Below, piece after piece: positions 8,102 to 17,588 of a stretch of DNA of 64,000 bases. The notes beneath the pieces were generated by a model that was given only the letters and a program-made list of their open reading frames with translations, was not told the DNA's origin and ran no database searches. Position 1 is the first letter of the stretch. Each line of letters opens with the position of its first letter. Source of the stretch: Burkholderiales bacterium (GTDB lineage: Bacteria; Pseudomonadota; Gammaproteobacteria; Burkholderiales; Methylophilaceae); contig JAURKY010000008.1 in NCBI GenBank assembly GCA_030831475.1, positions 174,829 through 238,828 of the forward strand, given 5' to 3'. The translations under genes were made by a program, and so were the position numbers.

Positions 8102-8638
8102 ATGGATACACAAAAGTTAATATTAGATAGATTATCAGCGATTTTGTCAGTCACTGATAAGTCACAAGCTCAAAAATTAAAAGATTTATTGGATGATGCT
8201 GGCCGAATTTTTGTTGGCGGCGCTGGTCGTTCCGGACTAGTTTCAAGATTCTTTGCTATGCGTCTTGTACATAGCGGTTATAACGTCAATATGGTGGGTG
8301 AAATTGTTACACCGGCTGCAAAATCAGGTGATCTGCTTGTTGTTATTTCTGGTTCTGGCGGAACAAAAACTTTGCTACCAATTTTGGAGACTGCAAAATC
8401 TAAAGGTGCAAAAATTGCAGTGATCTCTCAAAAATTATCCTCTGCTATGGCTGATATGGCAGACCTTACAGTTCAAGTGGGTAATGATGATGCATTTCCG
8501 CTTACCAAGGGCATGCCCATGGGTTCTCAATTTGAATTGGCAACATTACTTTATCTAGAGGCAGTTGTTGGTGAGATTATCTTTGATAAAGATTTAACTG
8601 AAGAGGGCATGAGAGCTATCCATGCTAACTTAGAGTAA
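8102..8638 (+). CDS. phi: 6-phospho-3-hexuloisomerase
   Basis: Isomerises hexulose-6-phosphate to fructose-6-phosphate, the second RuMP-specific step. 178 aa, a single SIS (sugar isomerase) domain: GAGRSGL (40-46) and SGSGGT (83-88) are the phosphosugar-binding loops, and the C-terminal ...PMGSQFELATLLYLEAV segment is typical of the HxlB/Phi group. A clear AAGGATT Shine-Dalgarno precedes ATG. It lies directly downstream of hps but is insulated by terminators on both sides, so hps and phi can be expressed at different levels. Confidence 0.96.
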   Translation: MDTQKLILDRLSAILSVTDKSQAQKLKDLLDDAGRIFVGGAGRSGLVSRFFAMRLVHSGYNVNMVGEIVTPAAKSGDLLVVISGSGGTKTLLPILETAKSKGAKIAVISQKLSSAMADMADLTVQVGNDDAFPLTKGMPMGSQFELATLLYLEAVVGEIIFDKDLTEEGMRAIHANLE

Positions 8639-8656
8639 TCATACAAAAAATATATT

Positions 8657-8682
8657 AAAAGCACCTTAGCGGTGCTTTTTTT
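8657..8682 (+). terminator. rho-independent terminator after phi
   Basis: The stem AAAAGCACC / GGTGCTTTT with loop TTAGC is followed by a T-rich tract, 18 bases after the phi stop. Confidence 0.88.
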
Positions 8683-8685
8683 ATT

Positions 8686-8714
8686 TATACAATTTTTTTT
8701 AACCATCCTATAAT
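8686..8714 (+). promoter_or_regulatory. predicted pabB promoter with start point at the ATG
   Basis: TATACA (8686-8691, 4/6), a 17-bp spacer, then a perfect TATAAT (8709-8714). The predicted +1 is about 7 bases downstream, at or next to the pabB ATG (8721), so the mRNA would be leaderless or nearly so. No Shine-Dalgarno is present between the -10 box and the ATG. Confidence 0.5.
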
Positions 8715-8720
8715 GTTTGT

Positions 8721-10091
8721 ATGGTTAGCTTAGATTTACCTTACATATCAAATTCTGCAATCTATTTTGAAAAAATAAGAACTTTTGATTGGCCAATATT
8801 CTTGGATAGCTGTTATCAAGAATCTTTAGAGCTGAATCCACTCTCGCGTTATGACATTATTACCGCAGCCCCCATCATAAAAATTTTAGACAATAATGGG
8901 TCCGTTAATGTAATTAAGAATGGAGAAGTAAAACAAAAAAATAATCATCCTTTGAATGTACTAGATGAAGAGATGGCGCCATTTAAAGCTAATAAAAGTA
9001 ACTTACCTTTTGTTGGAGGTGCGCTAGGATACCTTTCATATGAGCTCAATGATATCTCAAGCAAGAAAAATTTAATTCCTAAATTTATGGTTGGTATCTA
9101 TGACTGGGCAGTTGTTGTGGATCATCATAAAAAAACAACCTCTTTGGTATCTTGCTGCCATGATTCATCCACTAAAGATCTTATTGATCAATTGACTCAT
9201 ATTTTTTCTGATCTATCTCAGGTTGAGGACTTGTCTGAATTTCACATCCTTAATCCATTGTCATCTGATACAAGCTTTGAAGATTACAAGCAACAATTTC
9301 AAAAGGTACAAGAATATTTAAAGGCTGGGGATTGTTATCAAGTTAATTTATCGATTAAATATGAGTTAAATACTTTTGGTGATATTTGGCTGTTTTATAA
9401 AAAATTTAGATCAATTAATCAATCTCCTTTTATGTCCTTTATGAAGTTCGATGATTTTGAGATCTTATCTGGCTCACCGGAACAGTTTATTCATAGTGAT
9501 GGCTATGATGTGACCGCAAGACCTATTAAGGGCACTCAAAGTAGGGGATTGAATTTAAAAGAGGACATTGATAAAAAAAATCTGCTTATTAACAGCAAAA
9601 AAGATCAAGCCGAGAACTTAATGATTGTTGATTTACTTCGCAATGATCTAGGTAAAAACTGCGAGATTGGGTCGATAGAGGCAAAAAAACTTTTTGAAGT
9701 TGAACAATATCCAAATGTCTTTCACCTTGTTAGCACAATCAAAGGAAAACTTAAAAAAAATTCAAATAACTATCAGCTTTTAAAGGATGCATATCCTGGT
9801 GGTTCTGTCACAGGAGCACCTAAAAAGCGGTCGATGGAGATTATTGATGAATTAGAAAATCATTCAAGAGATTTTTATTGTGGTAGCAATATTTTATTTA
9901 GTTTTGATTCGAGTTTAAATAGTAATATTGCCATCCGAAGCATGATTCATAAAGACCACAAATTATCAGTATATTCTGGTGGGGGACTTACTATCAGCTC
10001 TAATTTAGAGGATGAGTATAATGAGATATCTGATAAGTTAGGTAATATCAAAAGAACTATTAATTTTTTCGAGAAAAAACATGATTATTGA
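8721..10091 (+). CDS. pabB: aminodeoxychorismate synthase component I
   Basis: Adds ammonia (from the PabA glutaminase) to chorismate to give 4-amino-4-deoxychorismate for folate synthesis. 456 aa, like E. coli PabB. It carries PIKGT (268-272); the Lys270 is what separates PabB from TrpE (PIAGT). The C-terminal chorismate-binding signatures GSPEQF (251-256) and YPGGSVTGAPK are present. The start aligns with the E. coli N-terminus and leaves almost no leader behind the TATAAT box. The 3' end overlaps the next gene by 11 bp. No pabA or pabC is adjacent. Confidence 0.93.
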   Translation: MVSLDLPYISNSAIYFEKIRTFDWPIFLDSCYQESLELNPLSRYDIITAAPIIKILDNNGSVNVIKNGEVKQKNNHPLNVLDEEMAPFKANKSNLPFVGGALGYLSYELNDISSKKNLIPKFMVGIYDWAVVVDHHKKTTSLVSCCHDSSTKDLIDQLTHIFSDLSQVEDLSEFHILNPLSSDTSFEDYKQQFQKVQEYLKAGDCYQVNLSIKYELNTFGDIWLFYKKFRSINQSPFMSFMKFDDFEILSGSPEQFIHSDGYDVTARPIKGTQSRGLNLKEDIDKKNLLINSKKDQAENLMIVDLLRNDLGKNCEIGSIEAKKLFEVEQYPNVFHLVSTIKGKLKKNSNNYQLLKDAYPGGSVTGAPKKRSMEIIDELENHSRDFYCGSNILFSFDSSLNSNIAIRSMIHKDHKLSVYSGGGLTISSNLEDEYNEISDKLGNIKRTINFFEKKHDY

Positions 10092-10437
10092 TCAAAATAA
10101 ACTTCTAGATGAATTGGCTAACCTTGATGGATGGACAATAGAAGGTAACACAATAACCAAAATAATTCCTATGCATAATTGGAAAGGTGTGATGATGTTA
10201 GCTAATGCTATTGCACATCTTGCTGAGCATGCTTGGCACCATCCAGATCTGCATTTAACATATTCATCAATCAAGGTAACACTTTCTTCTCATGATCTAG
10301 GGGGTGTGACAAATAGAGATTTAGCTTTAGCAAAGAAAATCAACGATTTAATTAACTGGAATCCTAAAGACGATAGTGAGGAATTAGAAGGTACTCCCTC
10401 ACGCCCTGAATTTAGATATCTTAAAAAAAATGATTAG
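10081..10437 (+). CDS. pterin-4a-carbinolamine dehydratase-like protein
   Basis: Family members dehydrate 4a-hydroxytetrahydropterin. 118 aa with the family core: GWTIEGNTITK near 17-27, HHPDLHLTY (53-61) and HDLGG(V)TNRD (71-80), so the catalytic His pair and the HD element are present. There is an extra C-terminal tail of about 25 residues. No phenylalanine hydroxylase gene is near. Overlap with pabB suggests a pterin/folate-linked or molybdopterin-related role, as reported for some PCD-like proteins. The family is certain; the role is inference. Confidence 0.85.
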   Translation: MIIDQNKLLDELANLDGWTIEGNTITKIIPMHNWKGVMMLANAIAHLAEHAWHHPDLHLTYSSIKVTLSSHDLGGVTNRDLALAKKINDLINWNPKDDSEELEGTPSRPEFRYLKKND

Positions 10438-10445
10438 TTAAAAAA

Positions 10446-13400
10446 TTAAAATTCTTTCTTAATAAATTTTCCGTAATTAAGAAGGATGGTTGGGAGAATC
10501 AGTAAGTTAAGCACTGTGGAAGTAAATAGGCCCCCAATAATAATGGTTGCCATGGGACCTTCGATTTCTTTGCCTGGTTGGTTTGATCCTAAGGCGATAG
10601 GGGTAAGCGCTAACCCCGCAACAAGGGCGGTCATAAGAATCGAAGGTAATCTTTCCTTAGCCCCTTGAATACAGGTCTCTAAATTCCATTGGCGATTTTC
10701 ATTATCAATGAGATGCTGGTAATGGGATATCAACATAATTGAGTTTCTAAGAGTAATACCAAACAAGGTAACAAAGCCTACGAGAGATCCAATGGATATC
10801 CATCCTCCATAGAATAGAGCTGCAAGCACCCCTCCAATAAGGGCAAAGGGTAGATTAAGGACCGTTAAACCAAGATTCCTCAACGACCCAAAGGCGATGT
10901 AGAGCATCAGGAGTACCGCGACTCCAGCAAGTGATGAGTGAGTAATGAGCTCTTCTCTTGATTTTGCATTTTCTTGAGCTGAGCCTGTAATTTCATAATA
11001 AACTCCTGGGTTTAGTTGTAACTTTTCAAGTTTGTTTTTTAGCTCATCACTAAAACTATCTATATCCCTTTTTTCGATATTAGATGTAATGGTTTGCACA
11101 CGTTTACCATCTTGATGGAGAATCTTTGATCGACCATTTTTTTGAGTAATGAAGGCTATATCTTTGAGAGAGTATTTTTGATTATCGGCACCGCGCACAG
11201 GAAGATTTTTTATATCAGTAATACTGTCTTTACTTATTTGATTTAGCGTCACAACAACAGGAGTTTTAATAACACCTTCATAAACAAAAGCAGCGGGATA
11301 ACCCTCATAGGCAGACCTAATAGAATTTAGAACATCAATTTTATTAATGCCATACTTAGCTACCTTGATAGGGTCAATTTTAATTTCTACCTCTGGAGTC
11401 CCTGGAGGAGACTGCAGAGTGATATCTTTAGAGCCTCTAATATTCTCTAATAAAATAGCGATTTTTTGAGCATCTTGGTCTATGGAGTCGAGATCATTTC
11501 CAAAAATATTGATAACAACAGAGGCATTGTAGCCAGAAATAGTTTCCTCAATACGCTCTGTCAAAAAGGTATTGATGGCAAAGTTAACACCCACAAAACC
11601 ATTTTTTTCTTTATTTTTACCATGAAGAATTTCATTCATTTGGTCTAAAATTTCATCTTGAGAGGGGCCATCCAAGGGCTCTAACTCAATTTCAAATTCA
11701 CTGTAATGCGTGCCAAAAGTATCCGCACCCATGGGTGATCGTCCAACCCATTGGGCGATTGATTTAATACCATTAATTTGGCTTAATTTTTCTGTTACCA
11801 GATTACCTATACGAATCGATTCTTTTTCTGATGTACCAGGGTAGGCCGTCATATGCATAATAAAATGCCCTTCATGAAGTGGCGGTATAAATTGTGTTTT
11901 AAAGAAGGGAAGAAAAGATATCCCTATACTGATTAAAATTAAAGAAATAAAAATAATTACTTTTGATTTTTTTTCAATAACCCTAAGTGTTCTCTCATAA
12001 TGTTTTTTAATAAAGCTAATCACGGGTGAGTCTTCACTCTCGATGTTTGAGTGTCCTAGCATTAAATAACATAGTGCAGGTGTTACCGTTAGTGCTACAA
12101 AAAGTGACGCAATGATTGATGTGATGTAAGCAATTCCTAAAGGACCAAATAATTTACCTGCCACACCAGATAAAGACAGTAATGGCAAAAAAACAAGGAC
12201 GATAATAATGGTGGCAAAAACAACTGACTTTCTGACCTCCATCGATGAATTAAACACAACCTGATAAATAGGTAAGGGTTTAGTTTTTAATTTATTTTGT
12301 CGAAGCCTTCTAAAAATATTTTCAACATCAATAATGGCGTCATCCACAACCTCACCAAGCGCAATAGCTAATCCACTAAGCACCATTACGTTAAGTCCTA
12401 AGTTATAGAAACTCATCACGCATATTGCAGATAATAGGGAAATAGGGATCGCAATGGCAGAAATGAAGGCAGTTTTTAAATTAAAGAGGAAAAGGTAAAG
12501 CACAGAGATCACCATAATGGCACCCACAATAATATCAAAACGCAAACCTTTAATGGACGCATCAATGAAGTTGGCAGGTTTGAACAAATCCGGATAAAGT
12601 TTTATTGATTCTGAATCCAATAGAGGTTTAAGCTTATTTAGCGCTGTTTCTAGTTCACTGGTAAGTTTATAAGTATCAGAGCCTAATTGACCTTGAACGG
12701 ATAGGTAAACACCTACCTGTTGATCGATAGAAACTGCGCTGATTGATGGAGCTTTACCATAGTTAACCTCGGCAACTTGATTGATGTAAATGATCTTACC
12801 ATCAGTATTTACAATGGGTGTTGTCGCAAAATCATTTAAATTTTTAGATTGACCCTCAGCATTGATAATAATTCTTTGATTGTTGTTTTCAATAAATCCG
12901 CCACCAGAAATACCTGTTGATTTTTCAATGGCAGATATTACATCTGAGATTGAAATATTGTGTTTGATAAGTTTTTCTGGGTTAATTTGGATTTGAATTT
13001 CTCCTATAGACCCACCAAAGCGATTGACATCAGCAACACCTTGAACAGATAGCAGTTGAGGAATAATCACCGACTCAGCAAATCCTCTAAGCTCTATTTC
13101 ATTTTTTTGTTCCGACACAATACCAATACCTAAAACAGTAGAGGCAGATGAGGTTAGGGGCGTAATGATGGGAACAATACCTGAAGGCATTGATGAACTT
13201 AGTGTGGCTAATTTCTCAGCAATGGATTGTCTGTTAAGGTAAATATCCGTATCTTCATCAAATATGACAGTGACTACCGACAAACCAGGTATGGATTGAG
13301 AGCGAATCTGTTTAATACCAATAGTTCCTCCAATAGCCTGTTCTATAGGCTGAGATACTAGTGTTTCAACGAGGTTGGATGAGAATCCAGGTGATTCAGT

Positions 13401-13550
13401 TTGAATAACGACTTGTGTTGGAGAGAACTCAGGGAAGACATTAAGGGGGCTTAGTTTAATTTGGTAGATACCGTAAACAATGATTAGTAAAGCAAGACCA
13501 ATAACAACGCCTGGAAATCGAATTGAAAAACGAATTAGCGCACCCATCAT
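10446..13550 (-). CDS. CzcA/CusA-type heavy-metal RND efflux pump
   Basis: Proton-driven inner-membrane pump subunit of a tripartite efflux complex. 1034 aa with the RND layout: TM1 near 13-30, a large periplasmic loop, TM2-6 (about 335-500), a second loop and TM7-12 at the C-terminus. The N-terminal ...VFPEFSPTQVVIQTE and SIPGLSVVTVIF signatures place it with the metal-exporting (HME) group. TM4 carries an acid-rich GEVVDDAIIDVEN instead of the DFG..VDGAVV.VEN of classical CzcA, so the metal cannot be assigned. Last gene of a three-gene operon; the adaptor ends 6 bp upstream. The start could be the first or second Met. Confidence 0.9.
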   Translation of the reverse strand: MMGALIRFSIRFPGVVIGLALLIIVYGIYQIKLSPLNVFPEFSPTQVVIQTESPGFSSNLVETLVSQPIEQAIGGTIGIKQIRSQSIPGLSVVTVIFDEDTDIYLNRQSIAEKLATLSSSMPSGIVPIITPLTSSASTVLGIGIVSEQKNEIELRGFAESVIIPQLLSVQGVADVNRFGGSIGEIQIQINPEKLIKHNISISDVISAIEKSTGISGGGFIENNNQRIIINAEGQSKNLNDFATTPIVNTDGKIIYINQVAEVNYGKAPSISAVSIDQQVGVYLSVQGQLGSDTYKLTSELETALNKLKPLLDSESIKLYPDLFKPANFIDASIKGLRFDIIVGAIMVISVLYLFLFNLKTAFISAIAIPISLLSAICVMSFYNLGLNVMVLSGLAIALGEVVDDAIIDVENIFRRLRQNKLKTKPLPIYQVVFNSSMEVRKSVVFATIIIVLVFLPLLSLSGVAGKLFGPLGIAYITSIIASLFVALTVTPALCYLMLGHSNIESEDSPVISFIKKHYERTLRVIEKKSKVIIFISLILISIGISFLPFFKTQFIPPLHEGHFIMHMTAYPGTSEKESIRIGNLVTEKLSQINGIKSIAQWVGRSPMGADTFGTHYSEFEIELEPLDGPSQDEILDQMNEILHGKNKEKNGFVGVNFAINTFLTERIEETISGYNASVVINIFGNDLDSIDQDAQKIAILLENIRGSKDITLQSPPGTPEVEIKIDPIKVAKYGINKIDVLNSIRSAYEGYPAAFVYEGVIKTPVVVTLNQISKDSITDIKNLPVRGADNQKYSLKDIAFITQKNGRSKILHQDGKRVQTITSNIEKRDIDSFSDELKNKLEKLQLNPGVYYEITGSAQENAKSREELITHSSLAGVAVLLMLYIAFGSLRNLGLTVLNLPFALIGGVLAALFYGGWISIGSLVGFVTLFGITLRNSIMLISHYQHLIDNENRQWNLETCIQGAKERLPSILMTALVAGLALTPIALGSNQPGKEIEGPMATIIIGGLFTSTVLNLLILPTILLNYGKFIKKEF

Positions 13551-13556
13551 AGGCGG

Positions 13557-14621
13557 TTAATCCTCATTTTCATTTTTAATTTGGTACTTAAATTCTTCAG
13601 AGAGCAAGAGTTGACTACCATCGATGACAATTAATTGACCTTCTTTAAAATCACCCTCATTAATGATAAATCCATTCTCAATTTCATGTGCATCAGATAG
13701 AGACTGCCTTATAAATTTTGGTTGATTTATTTCTCGAGTGTAGACCCAGGCCTTCCCATTACTCCATATAACAGCCTCATTAGGGATAAATAAATGATTT
13801 TCATCATCAACAGATTGATTAACGCTTGCTTTTATTTTTGTTCCCAACGCATATTTGATATTGTTAATCAGGTAAAAATAACTGTAACCCTGGATTGTTG
13901 GATCAGCGACTGGGGAATGACTAATGTATAGAGCCTCAGAATATTCTTCATTATTATTAAAGCTAGAAACAAAGATTTTTTTTAAATTTAAATCTTTATT
14001 TAAGAATGAATCAAAAGTGACTTTTGCTAACCTACAGGCATTTTGGAAAAGACATCTTAATTTATTGGAGTTTTGGTTTTTTAATAAAGATACGAACTCA
14101 TTACCCCAATTCTGATTAATGTTATTGAAGAGCGCCTCAATTTGGTTTTGAGTTAATTGTCGATCAAATTTTAAATTTTTAATTTCTATCTCTTTTTCTT
14201 GTACCACTAAATCTGATACATTTTTATTATCCTGGTTAAGCTCAACCAGCATCTTATAGTGTTTTTCTGATTCATTAATTTTTTGATCCAATGCATTTTT
14301 TTTATTAGTTACATTTTTAAGCTCAGTTTTACTATTTAATAATTCTGCAGAGTCAATAACTAATCCATAGGCATAATTTATCTTTGCAAAACTGGTCTTT
14401 TGAAGTGGTTGGCTTACAATGTGACTATTCTTTTCAATGGCATCAGTCAGGACAACATAGGTCTGATCATTTTCAGTCTGGGTATAATCAGTTACAACTA
14501 AATCATCGTCTTGCTCTTCACCTTGGGTATAAACATCTTGGGATAGAAGAATCACAATCCAAATTAAGATGATGATCAGTAATGACTGAATCATGATGAT
14601 GAAAAAGGATTTATTATTCAT
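13557..14621 (-). CDS. periplasmic adaptor (membrane fusion protein) of the RND pump, divergent
   Basis: Links the pump to the outer-membrane channel. 354 aa: an uncleaved or signal-type hydrophobic N-terminus (9-27), a Glu/Asp-rich linker, a Lys/Glu/Asn-rich coiled-coil stretch (about 90-170) and a C-terminal beta-barrel/MP domain with LFIPNEAVIWSNGKAWVY and a GF.I..GDFKEGQLIVIDGSQLLLSEEF ending, the typical CzcB/CusB finish. The middle is poorly conserved and has two Cys (about 190-197) unusual for adaptors. Lies between the channel and pump genes with gaps of 9 and 6 bp. Confidence 0.75.
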   Translation of the reverse strand: MNNKSFFIIMIQSLLIIILIWIVILLSQDVYTQGEEQDDDLVVTDYTQTENDQTYVVLTDAIEKNSHIVSQPLQKTSFAKINYAYGLVIDSAELLNSKTELKNVTNKKNALDQKINESEKHYKMLVELNQDNKNVSDLVVQEKEIEIKNLKFDRQLTQNQIEALFNNINQNWGNEFVSLLKNQNSNKLRCLFQNACRLAKVTFDSFLNKDLNLKKIFVSSFNNNEEYSEALYISHSPVADPTIQGYSYFYLINNIKYALGTKIKASVNQSVDDENHLFIPNEAVIWSNGKAWVYTREINQPKFIRQSLSDAHEIENGFIINEGDFKEGQLIVIDGSQLLLSEEFKYQIKNENED

Positions 14622-14630
14622 TTAAAAAGT

Positions 14631-16040
14631 TCACTCGCTGTATATTGGATATTGCATTATGGTTTCTGCGGTAAAACCATATTCAATTAAATTATATATG
14701 GCATCTTTATGATTTCGTTCATATTGAATTAAATCAAGTAGATTTTTTTCATACCCCATTCTGTCAATGAATCCTTTTTGAAATCGTTGCGTTAACTGTT
14801 TTTTATATTCTTCATTTTGCTCTATAAGTTCTTTTGAAAGTATTAACTGTTGATTAAGGTTCAAAAAATTTTCTTTAACGATGCTTAATTCATTGATAAG
14901 TTTAAATTGGGCTGCCTTTACAGCTGATAATTTATTCTCTCTGTCCAAGCTTTTCTTCTTGATCATTATATTATTTCTGTCCTCATCGTTTAAGATAAGA
15001 CTGCTACCAATTTTCCAAACATTATTTCCAAATTCATAAACGTAGGCTGGAGAAAAGACAAGATCAGGATATTGTTTTGCTACTTCATATTTAAGTTCAG
15101 AATCAGCAATTGCATATTCGGATAAATTCATCCTTAAATCGATATTATTTTTAATGGCTTTGTCTTGCATGTTTACAATCTCATCTGAGGTAAAGGACTT
15201 TGTGATGATATTTAGTTTTTCCTCAATGGATTCTAATTGAAAGGGAATTAGATTTAATTTTTCATAGGTTACACCCACCAAGTTGGCTATATTTTTTAAG
15301 ATGATTTGTCGATTTAATTGTAAAAAGTTAAGCTTGTTATTGAATTCGCTAAGGTTAATACTTAAAAAATCATAATCTGGCTTGGAAATAAATCCGACTT
15401 TTAGCCTTTTAAACTCCATATCAAGAATAGATTTTTTTAACTTGACCTCTTTGCGAGACAATTTAATCAAACTTTGATTTTTTGCAAGATTAATAATTTC
15501 TTTGATTAATAAACTTCGTTGTTCCCAAAAAATTAATTCTTGAGCAATTAATACTTTTTGACTTTCATTAAAAGCTAATTCATGTCGAATTAATTTCTTA
15601 TTAGCGGTTTCAAATGTGAAGTTGAAACCACCTCCAAAAAGATTTTTTGAGATCTCTTCATTGCTGTCACCACGACCTATCTCAATACCCACCGATGAAG
15701 GGGGATTTAAAAGTGCTAATTCTTCATTTAGCTGGATGGATTGCCACGTTTTTTTTGCGATCTTGTAGTCATGGTTGAAATATTCTTGGGCTAATAATAA
15801 TTCTCTAAGGCCCCACTCCTTAAAAGGGAATAAATCAGGGGGGTAGTTTTTTTCATCAATTAAAAATGATTTGAAATTATTGTTAAATATATCTTCGTTT
15901 TGAATTTCCAGATTGAGGGATTGGGTATCAACTGGTGCTTCTTCATAGGGCAAGTGGCTGCACCCTGTTAAAAAAAACAACAGAAGGAGGCAATAAAGGT
16001 TTTGTGACTTAAAAAATGTAATTTTGGTAAGGAAATTCAA
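14631..16040 (-). CDS. TolC-family outer-membrane efflux lipoprotein (CzcC-like)
   Basis: Outer-membrane channel of the tripartite pump. 469 aa with a lipoprotein signal ending in the lipobox LTGC (about 24-27), then long amphipathic helices rich in Glu/Lys/Asn/Leu and two repeats of the OEP type (around 150-260 and 350-440). First gene of the efflux operon; its start lies about 140 bp from tRNA-Leu on the opposite strand, and the shared gap must carry both promoters. No metal-responsive regulator gene is adjacent. Confidence 0.82.
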   Translation of the reverse strand: MNFLTKITFFKSQNLYCLLLLFFLTGCSHLPYEEAPVDTQSLNLEIQNEDIFNNNFKSFLIDEKNYPPDLFPFKEWGLRELLLAQEYFNHDYKIAKKTWQSIQLNEELALLNPPSSVGIEIGRGDSNEEISKNLFGGGFNFTFETANKKLIRHELAFNESQKVLIAQELIFWEQRSLLIKEIINLAKNQSLIKLSRKEVKLKKSILDMEFKRLKVGFISKPDYDFLSINLSEFNNKLNFLQLNRQIILKNIANLVGVTYEKLNLIPFQLESIEEKLNIITKSFTSDEIVNMQDKAIKNNIDLRMNLSEYAIADSELKYEVAKQYPDLVFSPAYVYEFGNNVWKIGSSLILNDEDRNNIMIKKKSLDRENKLSAVKAAQFKLINELSIVKENFLNLNQQLILSKELIEQNEEYKKQLTQRFQKGFIDRMGYEKNLLDLIQYERNHKDAIYNLIEYGFTAETIMQYPIYSE

Positions 16041-16144
16041 TCTTATAATTATTCTTATTTTTCACACCCAATTTTAAATTAATAAGGCTCTTTTGTGCGA
16101 TTAAAATAGTGGGAATTATTATTCTTATCAACTGACTAAACTGA

Positions 16145-16150
16145 TATAAT
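16145..16150 (+). promoter_or_regulatory. -10 box of tRNA-Leu
   Basis: A perfect TATAAT followed by the GC-containing discriminator CCTCG, 28 bases before the mature tRNA. No convincing -35 was found at the right spacing. Confidence 0.45.
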
Positions 16151-16178
16151 CCTCGATTATTTAAAATTTATTGATTTT

Positions 16179-16263
16179 GCGAGAGTGGCGGAATTGGTAG
16201 ACGCACTGGATTTAGGTTCCAGCGCCGCAAGGCGTGAGAGTTCGAGTCTCTCTTCTCGCACCA
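16179..16263 (+). tRNA. tRNA-Leu (anticodon TAG)
   Basis: 85-nt class II tRNA. The acceptor GCGAGAG (16179-16185) pairs with TTCTCGC (16253-16259, one G-T wobble), then A and encoded CCA. The anticodon loop contains TAG (ATTTAGGTT), the variable arm is GCGCCGCAAGGCGT-like, and the T loop is GTTCGAGTC. It ends 17 bases before tig. Confidence 0.97.
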
Positions 16264-16280
16264 TTATTTAGGGAAAAAGT

Positions 16281-17588
16281 ATGGCAGAAGCAGTTGAAAA
16301 AATTAATGAAATTGAGCGCAGAGTAAAGGTTAAGGTGCCCATTGCTCCGCTTCAAAATGAAATTTCTGAACGATTTAAGCAGATTATGAAAACTGCTCGA
16401 GTTCAGGGGTTTAGACCGGGTAAAGTCCCCTTAAAAATTGTAGAGCAACAATATGGTGGTGATGTGAAGTCCGAAATATACTCCAAGGCTATCGAGCAGA
16501 AGTTTGGTGAGTTTGTTCAAAAGAACAATATTCGTGTTGCTGGCATGCCTGATATTCAACATGACCCGCTCGGATCCATAACCAAAGATTTTGAATTTAC
16601 TGCTACATTTGAAGTTTTCCCTGAATTCAAATTAGCAGACGTTAAAACGATTAAAATCAGTAATCCTGAAGTTAAAGTTGAAAAAGCAAATATTGAAAAA
16701 ACGATTGACGTTATTCGAAAACAACGCGCTACTTACTCCTCTGTAGATAGAGCTTGCAAGTTAGACGATAAGGTCAAAGTTCATTTAAATTCATTCATTG
16801 ACGATAAAATTGCGGAGTCTACAGGTCAAGAGCCATTTGAGATTATTTTGGGTGACTCCACACGCATTAAAACATTTGATGAACAAATTGTTGGCTTGAA
16901 AAAAGAAGATGGAAAAGAATTTGAACTCAAATATCCTAAAGATTATCAAACAGAGCAGCTTGCAGATAAGACCGTTAAATATGTTGTAAAGATTTTAGAT
17001 GTTCAAGAGGGAAAACTCCCAAACATTGATAGTGATTTTGCAAAATCTCTGGGTGTGGATGATGGTGATGTAAAAAAACTTAATGAAGAAATTAAAAAAT
17101 CATTAGATCAAGAAATTAATCGTCGATCACGCCAATATGTTAAAGGACAAGTGTTTTCAGCTCTCATTGATACTCATAAATTTGATCTTCCAAAGTCGTT
17201 AATCAATGCTGAAATCAATCGTTTAGCTCAGTTGGCTTATCAAAATATGAAGCAGTCCGGAGTTGAAGATAAGGATATTAAAATTAGCCCTGAGATGTTC
17301 CAGGAAAGGGCGTTTGAGTTAAGTAAGACAAGAATTATTTTATCTAAACTAGTTGAGGCTAATAAGCTTGAAGCAACTGCAGATCAAGTTAAATCTAAGG
17401 TTGAGGAATTTGCCTCCAACTATGACGATACAGAAAATGCTGTTAAATGGTTCTACGAGGACCAAAAAAGATTAGAGGAACCAAGAGCATTAGCTACCGA
17501 AGACAATGTTGTTGATTGGGTTCTTAAAACATGTAAAGTGGAAACCAAAAAAGTAAATTTTGATGACGCATTGGCAGGAAAATTTTAA
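16281..17588 (+). CDS. tig: trigger factor
   Basis: Ribosome-bound chaperone and peptidyl-prolyl isomerase. 435 aa, full length: N-terminal ribosome-binding domain with the signature [17 protein letters not shown] (about 44-60), central FKBP-like domain (from about 160) and C-terminal helical chaperone domain. First gene of the tig-clpP-clpX-lon proteostasis cluster. AGGG precedes the start. The stop overlaps the clpP ATG (TAATG). Confidence 0.96.
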   Translation: MAEAVEKINEIERRVKVKVPIAPLQNEISERFKQIMKTARVQGFRPGKVPLKIVEQQYGGDVKSEIYSKAIEQKFGEFVQKNNIRVAGMPDIQHDPLGSITKDFEFTATFEVFPEFKLADVKTIKISNPEVKVEKANIEKTIDVIRKQRATYSSVDRACKLDDKVKVHLNSFIDDKIAESTGQEPFEIILGDSTRIKTFDEQIVGLKKEDGKEFELKYPKDYQTEQLADKTVKYVVKILDVQEGKLPNIDSDFAKSLGVDDGDVKKLNEEIKKSLDQEINRRSRQYVKGQVFSALIDTHKFDLPKSLINAEINRLAQLAYQNMKQSGVEDKDIKISPEMFQERAFELSKTRIILSKLVEANKLEATADQVKSKVEEFASNYDDTENAVKWFYEDQKRLEEPRALATEDNVVDWVLKTCKVETKKVNFDDALAGKF

